Shown here one piece after another: positions 14,518 to 17,132 of a stretch of DNA of 17,132 nucleotides (position 1 is the stretch's first letter; each line of letters opens with the position of its first letter). Made by a program: the position numbers and the translations under genes. The DNA comes from an uncultured Treponema sp. (GTDB lineage: Bacteria; Spirochaetota; Spirochaetia; Treponematales; Treponemataceae), in the NCBI GenBank assembly GCA_946611835.1, contig CAMOEE010000027.1, positions 1 to 17,132 of the forward strand, written 5' to 3'. The notes under the pieces are model-generated. The model made no database searches, was not told where the DNA came from, and saw nothing but the letters and a program-made list of their open reading frames with translations.

Positions 14518-16185
14518 CTATTCGGCCTTGTCCTTTATTATGTCTACGGCCTCCGTGAAAGGAAGGGGCTTTCCCCAGACGAAGCCTTGAACGAAGTCGC
14601 ATTTATGCTCTTTGAGGACACCGATTTGCTGTTCGTTCTCAACGCCTTCTGAAATTACATCACAGTTCATGACATGCCCCATGTAAATCACTGAATTGAC
14701 CAGATCCCGGATTGTATTGTTGCTTTCGATGTCATCGATAAGGCTTTTGTCGATTTTGAGAAGGTTAATCGGAAGTTTCATGAGCTGGGCGATTGAGGTG
14801 TAGCCTGTTCCGAAATCATCAAGCGCGACATGAACGCCCATTTCCCTCAGGGCCTGAATATTTTTGATTGTCGCTTCCTGGGAATCAGCAAGGGAATATT
14901 CCGTGATTTCGATTTCCAGACAGTGGGCCGGATACTTTGTTTCAGCAAGGATTGTCTTGATTCTGCCGGCAAAATCTTCCATGCCGATATTTTTGGCCGA
15001 GACATTGACCGAGATTATATATTTGTCTCCTTTTTCATCAAGAACAGGCTTAAATTCCCTCATTGCCCGGCGAAGGACATAATCATCAATTTTGAGAATC
15101 AGGTTTGATTTTTCTGCTGCCGGGATAAAGTAAGCCGGGCTTACGATTGAACCGTCAGGCTTCTTGCAGCGGATAAGGGTCTCGAATCCACGGAGAGATT
15201 TGTCTGCGATGTTGAACTGAGGCTGATAAACCAGGTAGAAATAATCTTTTTCAAGACTTTCGTGTATGAGGGTCTCTGCTTCCTTTTGCTTGACTTCGGC
15301 CAGTTCCAGCTCCTCGTTATAAACACAGAGTTTGCTGACGGAAGATTTCTTGGCGTAGGCGAGCGCAGTGTCTGCATTTTTGAAAATCTTGTTTTCGTTG
15401 TCACCGTCTGCCGGGTATTTTGCGATTCCGGCTGCAAGACTTATGACCGTTACCCTTGAGCTTGTTTCGCCGGCTCCAATCGGCAGCTCCAGGTTCCTTG
15501 GTTTTATCGCTTTAAGAATAATGTCCTCAACATCGCTTTCTTCATCAAAAATTGCGGTGAAGATGGCACCTGTCACTTTGAAAAGCTTATTTTTTCTTCC
15601 GATGACGGATTTGAGTTCTTTGGCTGTTTCCTGAAGGATAAAATCACCAGTCTGGATTCCGTAAATGTCGTTCAGCTGCTTGAAGTCCTCGATTTCGATG
15701 CAGGCGACATGAAATTCTTTGCCCTCGCAGATTTTATCGTGAAGAACTTCGATGAATTTACGGCGATTTGAAAGACCAGTGATTAAGTCCGTATAGCTGT
15801 TAATCGTGCTTTTTTTGTAAAAATGATAGATGACAAGAATTGAGGTGAGGGAAACTATGGGGGAAATTACTCCCGGAAGTGCACTGAGGGAGTGTGAGCG
15901 GGTAATTGAGCTTATGCTTGTGAAAAGCGAGAAGAAAATAATGAGTGAGGCGATTTTGCTTCCGTAGCTGTAGTGGATGAAAACCATGAAAATACAGCAG
16001 AACATATTGATGGAAGACAAAATTCCCTGAAGACTGACTCTGGGCAGAGAAAAGCTCCCGATTTGAAAAATCTGCTGACGGGACATGCCGATTCTTGTAA
16101 TGCCGTAAAGACAAAATATGCTTACGAGAGTGCAGATGCTTAACTGAATGATTCGCCTGGATTGTGATGTGATGTTTAAATTCAT
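14518..16185 (-). CDS. Membrane GGDEF-EAL protein, probable c-di-GMP phosphodiesterase
   Basis: This protein likely hydrolyses cyclic di-GMP to pGpG at the inner membrane. About four membrane segments (12-31, 53-72, 76-93, 103-122) precede a GGDEF domain (about 129-292) and an EAL domain (about 303-550). The cyclase signature is reduced to TGAIF (205-209), lacking the catalytic Asp/Glu, so synthesis is not expected. The EAL signature reads ETL (335-337) and keeps the Glu. The other active-site residues are present: N394, E429, D456-D457, K477, E513 and Q533. The degenerate GGDEF may bind GTP as a regulator, as in some known composite proteins. It ends 28 nt from the convergent pyrophosphatase stop. 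It begins 59 nt after pflA on the same strand, so co-transcription is possible. Its ribosome site is weak. Confidence 0.9.
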   Translation of the reverse strand: MNLNITSQSRRIIQLSICTLVSIFCLYGITRIGMSRQQIFQIGSFSLPRVSLQGILSSINMFCCIFMVFIHYSYGSKIASLIIFFSLFTSISSITRSHSLSALPGVISPIVSLTSILVIYHFYKKSTINSYTDLITGLSNRRKFIEVLHDKICEGKEFHVACIEIEDFKQLNDIYGIQTGDFILQETAKELKSVIGRKNKLFKVTGAIFTAIFDEESDVEDIILKAIKPRNLELPIGAGETSSRVTVISLAAGIAKYPADGDNENKIFKNADTALAYAKKSSVSKLCVYNEELELAEVKQKEAETLIHESLEKDYFYLVYQPQFNIADKSLRGFETLIRCKKPDGSIVSPAYFIPAAEKSNLILKIDDYVLRRAMREFKPVLDEKGDKYIISVNVSAKNIGMEDFAGRIKTILAETKYPAHCLEIEITEYSLADSQEATIKNIQALREMGVHVALDDFGTGYTSIAQLMKLPINLLKIDKSLIDDIESNNTIRDLVNSVIYMGHVMNCDVISEGVENEQQIGVLKEHKCDFVQGFVWGKPLPFTEAVDIIKDKAE

Positions 16186-16244
16186 GTTATCTTATTTTAA
16201 CATTAATTTATGAAATCCTCAATTAAAATCCAAAAAAATCCTGC
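16186..16244 (-). other. AT-rich spacer between pflA and the EAL gene
   Basis: The minus strand shows no terminator hairpin after pflA. A TAAAAT (16199-16194) lies 8 nt before the EAL start and could be a -10 box, but the spacer is so AT-rich that this carries little weight. Read-through from pflA is equally possible. Confidence 0.3.
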
Positions 16245-16997
16245 TTATTCCTTCCATTTGGTGTATTTGTCACATTCGAGAATTTTTCTTGCATTTTCGA
16301 CCCGCTCCACCGTAGGACTTTCGGTTTTTTCGAGAGGATAGGGAATGCCCAAATCTTTATACTTGGTGATTGCAAGGCCGTGGTAAGGCAAGATTTCGAC
16401 CCGCTCGACATTGCTCAGTGTGCGGATAAAATCCCTTGTCTGTTCTAGATATTCGTCATTGTCGGTGATTCCAGGAACTAAGACATGGCGGATCCAGATT
16501 GGCTTTTTGATTTCGTCAAGGTAGGCGAACATTTCCCGGACATTTTTTCCTGTGCAGCCGGTGAGTTTTTTGTGCTCTTCTTCATTTATGTGCTTTATGT
16601 CCACGAGAAGAATGTCAGTTACTTCCATTAACTTCTTGAATTTCTCGAACCATTCGCCTTCTTTTTTGAAAGGGCCGCCAGCCGTGTCGATGCAGGTGTT
16701 GATGTTGCGCTCTTTTGCTTTTGTGAAAAGCTCTATTAAAAAATCGATTTGAGCGAGAGGCTCTCCGCCAGAGACAGTGATTCCGCCTTTTTTGCCCCAG
16801 AAATCCCGGCAGTCCTCGGCCTCGGCCAGAAGCTCGTCGGCGGTGTAGAGCTTTCCTTTAGTCATTTCCCAGGTGTCAGGATTGTGGCAGTAAAGGCAGC
16901 GGAAAGGACAGCCCGAAAAGAAAATGATAAAGCGGCTTCCAGGTCCGTCCGCACATCCGAAAGACTCTAACTGATGAATATATCCTTGTAATGCCAT
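16245..16997 (-). CDS. pflA: Pyruvate formate-lyase activating enzyme
   Basis: This radical SAM activase installs the glycyl radical on pyruvate formate-lyase, the anaerobic enzyme splitting pyruvate to formate and acetyl-CoA. The N-terminus carries GYIHQLESFGCADGPGSRF, then CPFRCLYCHNPDTW with cluster cysteines C30, C34 and C37 (E. coli PflA has C29, C33, C36). TVSGGEPLAQ follows, then the CIDTAGG and DILLVDIKH segments. There is no extra ferredoxin-like cysteine domain, so it belongs to the short PflA type, and 250 residues is the expected length. The ATG at 16997 has an AAGAGGT ribosome site (17011-17005) at about 8 nt. The partner lyase gene (pflB) is not in the window. It supports a fermentative anaerobic life. 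Activation of another glycyl radical enzyme cannot be fully excluded. Confidence 0.9.
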   Translation of the reverse strand: MALQGYIHQLESFGCADGPGSRFIIFFSGCPFRCLYCHNPDTWEMTKGKLYTADELLAEAEDCRDFWGKKGGITVSGGEPLAQIDFLIELFTKAKERNINTCIDTAGGPFKKEGEWFEKFKKLMEVTDILLVDIKHINEEEHKKLTGCTGKNVREMFAYLDEIKKPIWIRHVLVPGITDNDEYLEQTRDFIRTLSNVERVEILPYHGLAITKYKDLGIPYPLEKTESPTVERVENARKILECDKYTKWKE

Positions 16998-17019
16998 GAT
17001 TTGTACCTCTTGTTGAATT

Positions 17020-17045
17020 GAAAGTTGAAAACGGAAAGTTGAAAA
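17020..17045 (-). repeat. 12-bp direct repeat in the pflA leader
   Basis: GAAAGTTGAAAA occurs at 17020-17031 and again at 17034-17045 (plus-strand reading), 14 bp apart, between the predicted pflA promoter and its ribosome site. It lies in the 5' leader of the mRNA. It may be a regulator site or a chance duplication. Confidence 0.5.
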
Positions 17046-17056
17046 TTACGAGACAG

Positions 17057-17062
17057 ATTATA
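17057..17062 (-). promoter_or_regulatory. Probable -10 box of pflA
   Basis: The minus strand reads TATAAT here, giving a leader of about 55 nt before the pflA ATG. No good -35 is seen at the usual distance, so the promoter may need an activator. I see no convincing FNR-type site. Confidence 0.45.
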
Positions 17063-17132
17063 TCATAAAACCGGGATTTATACAGTAAGTTTACCCGTTC
17101 TTGATTTGAGAAATGCGGACTTTTGCGGCGAT

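Noticed and set aside
17063..17132. End of a gene upstream of pflA on the minus strand
   Set aside because: Frames of 13-18 codons run in from the edge and stop, but no sequence resembles the C-terminus of a pyruvate formate-lyase or any family I know.

Overview
The window most resembles a chromosomal segment of a fermentative anaerobic spirochaete, probably a Treponema. This rests on my recall of families (a fused CBS/DRTGG pyrophosphatase beside a DUF1846 protein, an MFS fusion beside a SpoIIE-type phosphatase, a pyruvate formate-lyase activase) and on base composition, so it is an inference. Coding density is high, and I see no tRNA, rRNA, CRISPR array, insertion sequence or phage gene.

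Layout. (1) 1-1460: an acetylornithine-type aminotransferase (argD). Its promoter is overlapped by two 18-bp ARG-box-like operators spaced 21 bp apart. A structured GC-rich intergenic element ending in a strong intrinsic terminator follows the gene. (2) 1486-10048: a tightly packed five-gene operon from a good sigma70-like promoter. It encodes an unrecognised cytoplasmic protein, a 965-residue MFS transporter carrying two extracytoplasmic domains, a Cache-HAMP-SpoIIE (PP2C) phosphatase, a radical SAM enzyme with extra C-terminal cysteines, and a MATE exporter with a long soluble tail. (3) 10079-11245, minus strand: a short asparagine-synthetase-like protein lacking the glutaminase cysteine, convergent with the operon. 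(4) 11246-11351: a divergent promoter region in which both start codons lie so close to the -10 boxes that both mRNAs may be leaderless. (5) 11352-14489: a DUF1846 protein followed 3 nt later by a CBS/DRTGG-regulated Mn-dependent inorganic pyrophosphatase. (6) 14518-16997, minus strand: pflA, then a membrane GGDEF-EAL protein with a degenerate GGDEF and an intact EAL site.

How the genes may work together. The aminotransferase looks arginine-regulated. The five-gene operon is the most unusual part: the extracytoplasmic domain next to the MFS portion and the sensor of the phosphatase look alike, so one external signal could act on transport and on a phosphatase switch, while the radical SAM and MATE proteins could make and export a small product. 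The nearby ATP-dependent amide-bond-type protein might belong to the same chemistry, but it is separately transcribed. Two translation starts are revised from the longest open frames: 5781 rather than an upstream TTG, and 7455 rather than an upstream GTG.
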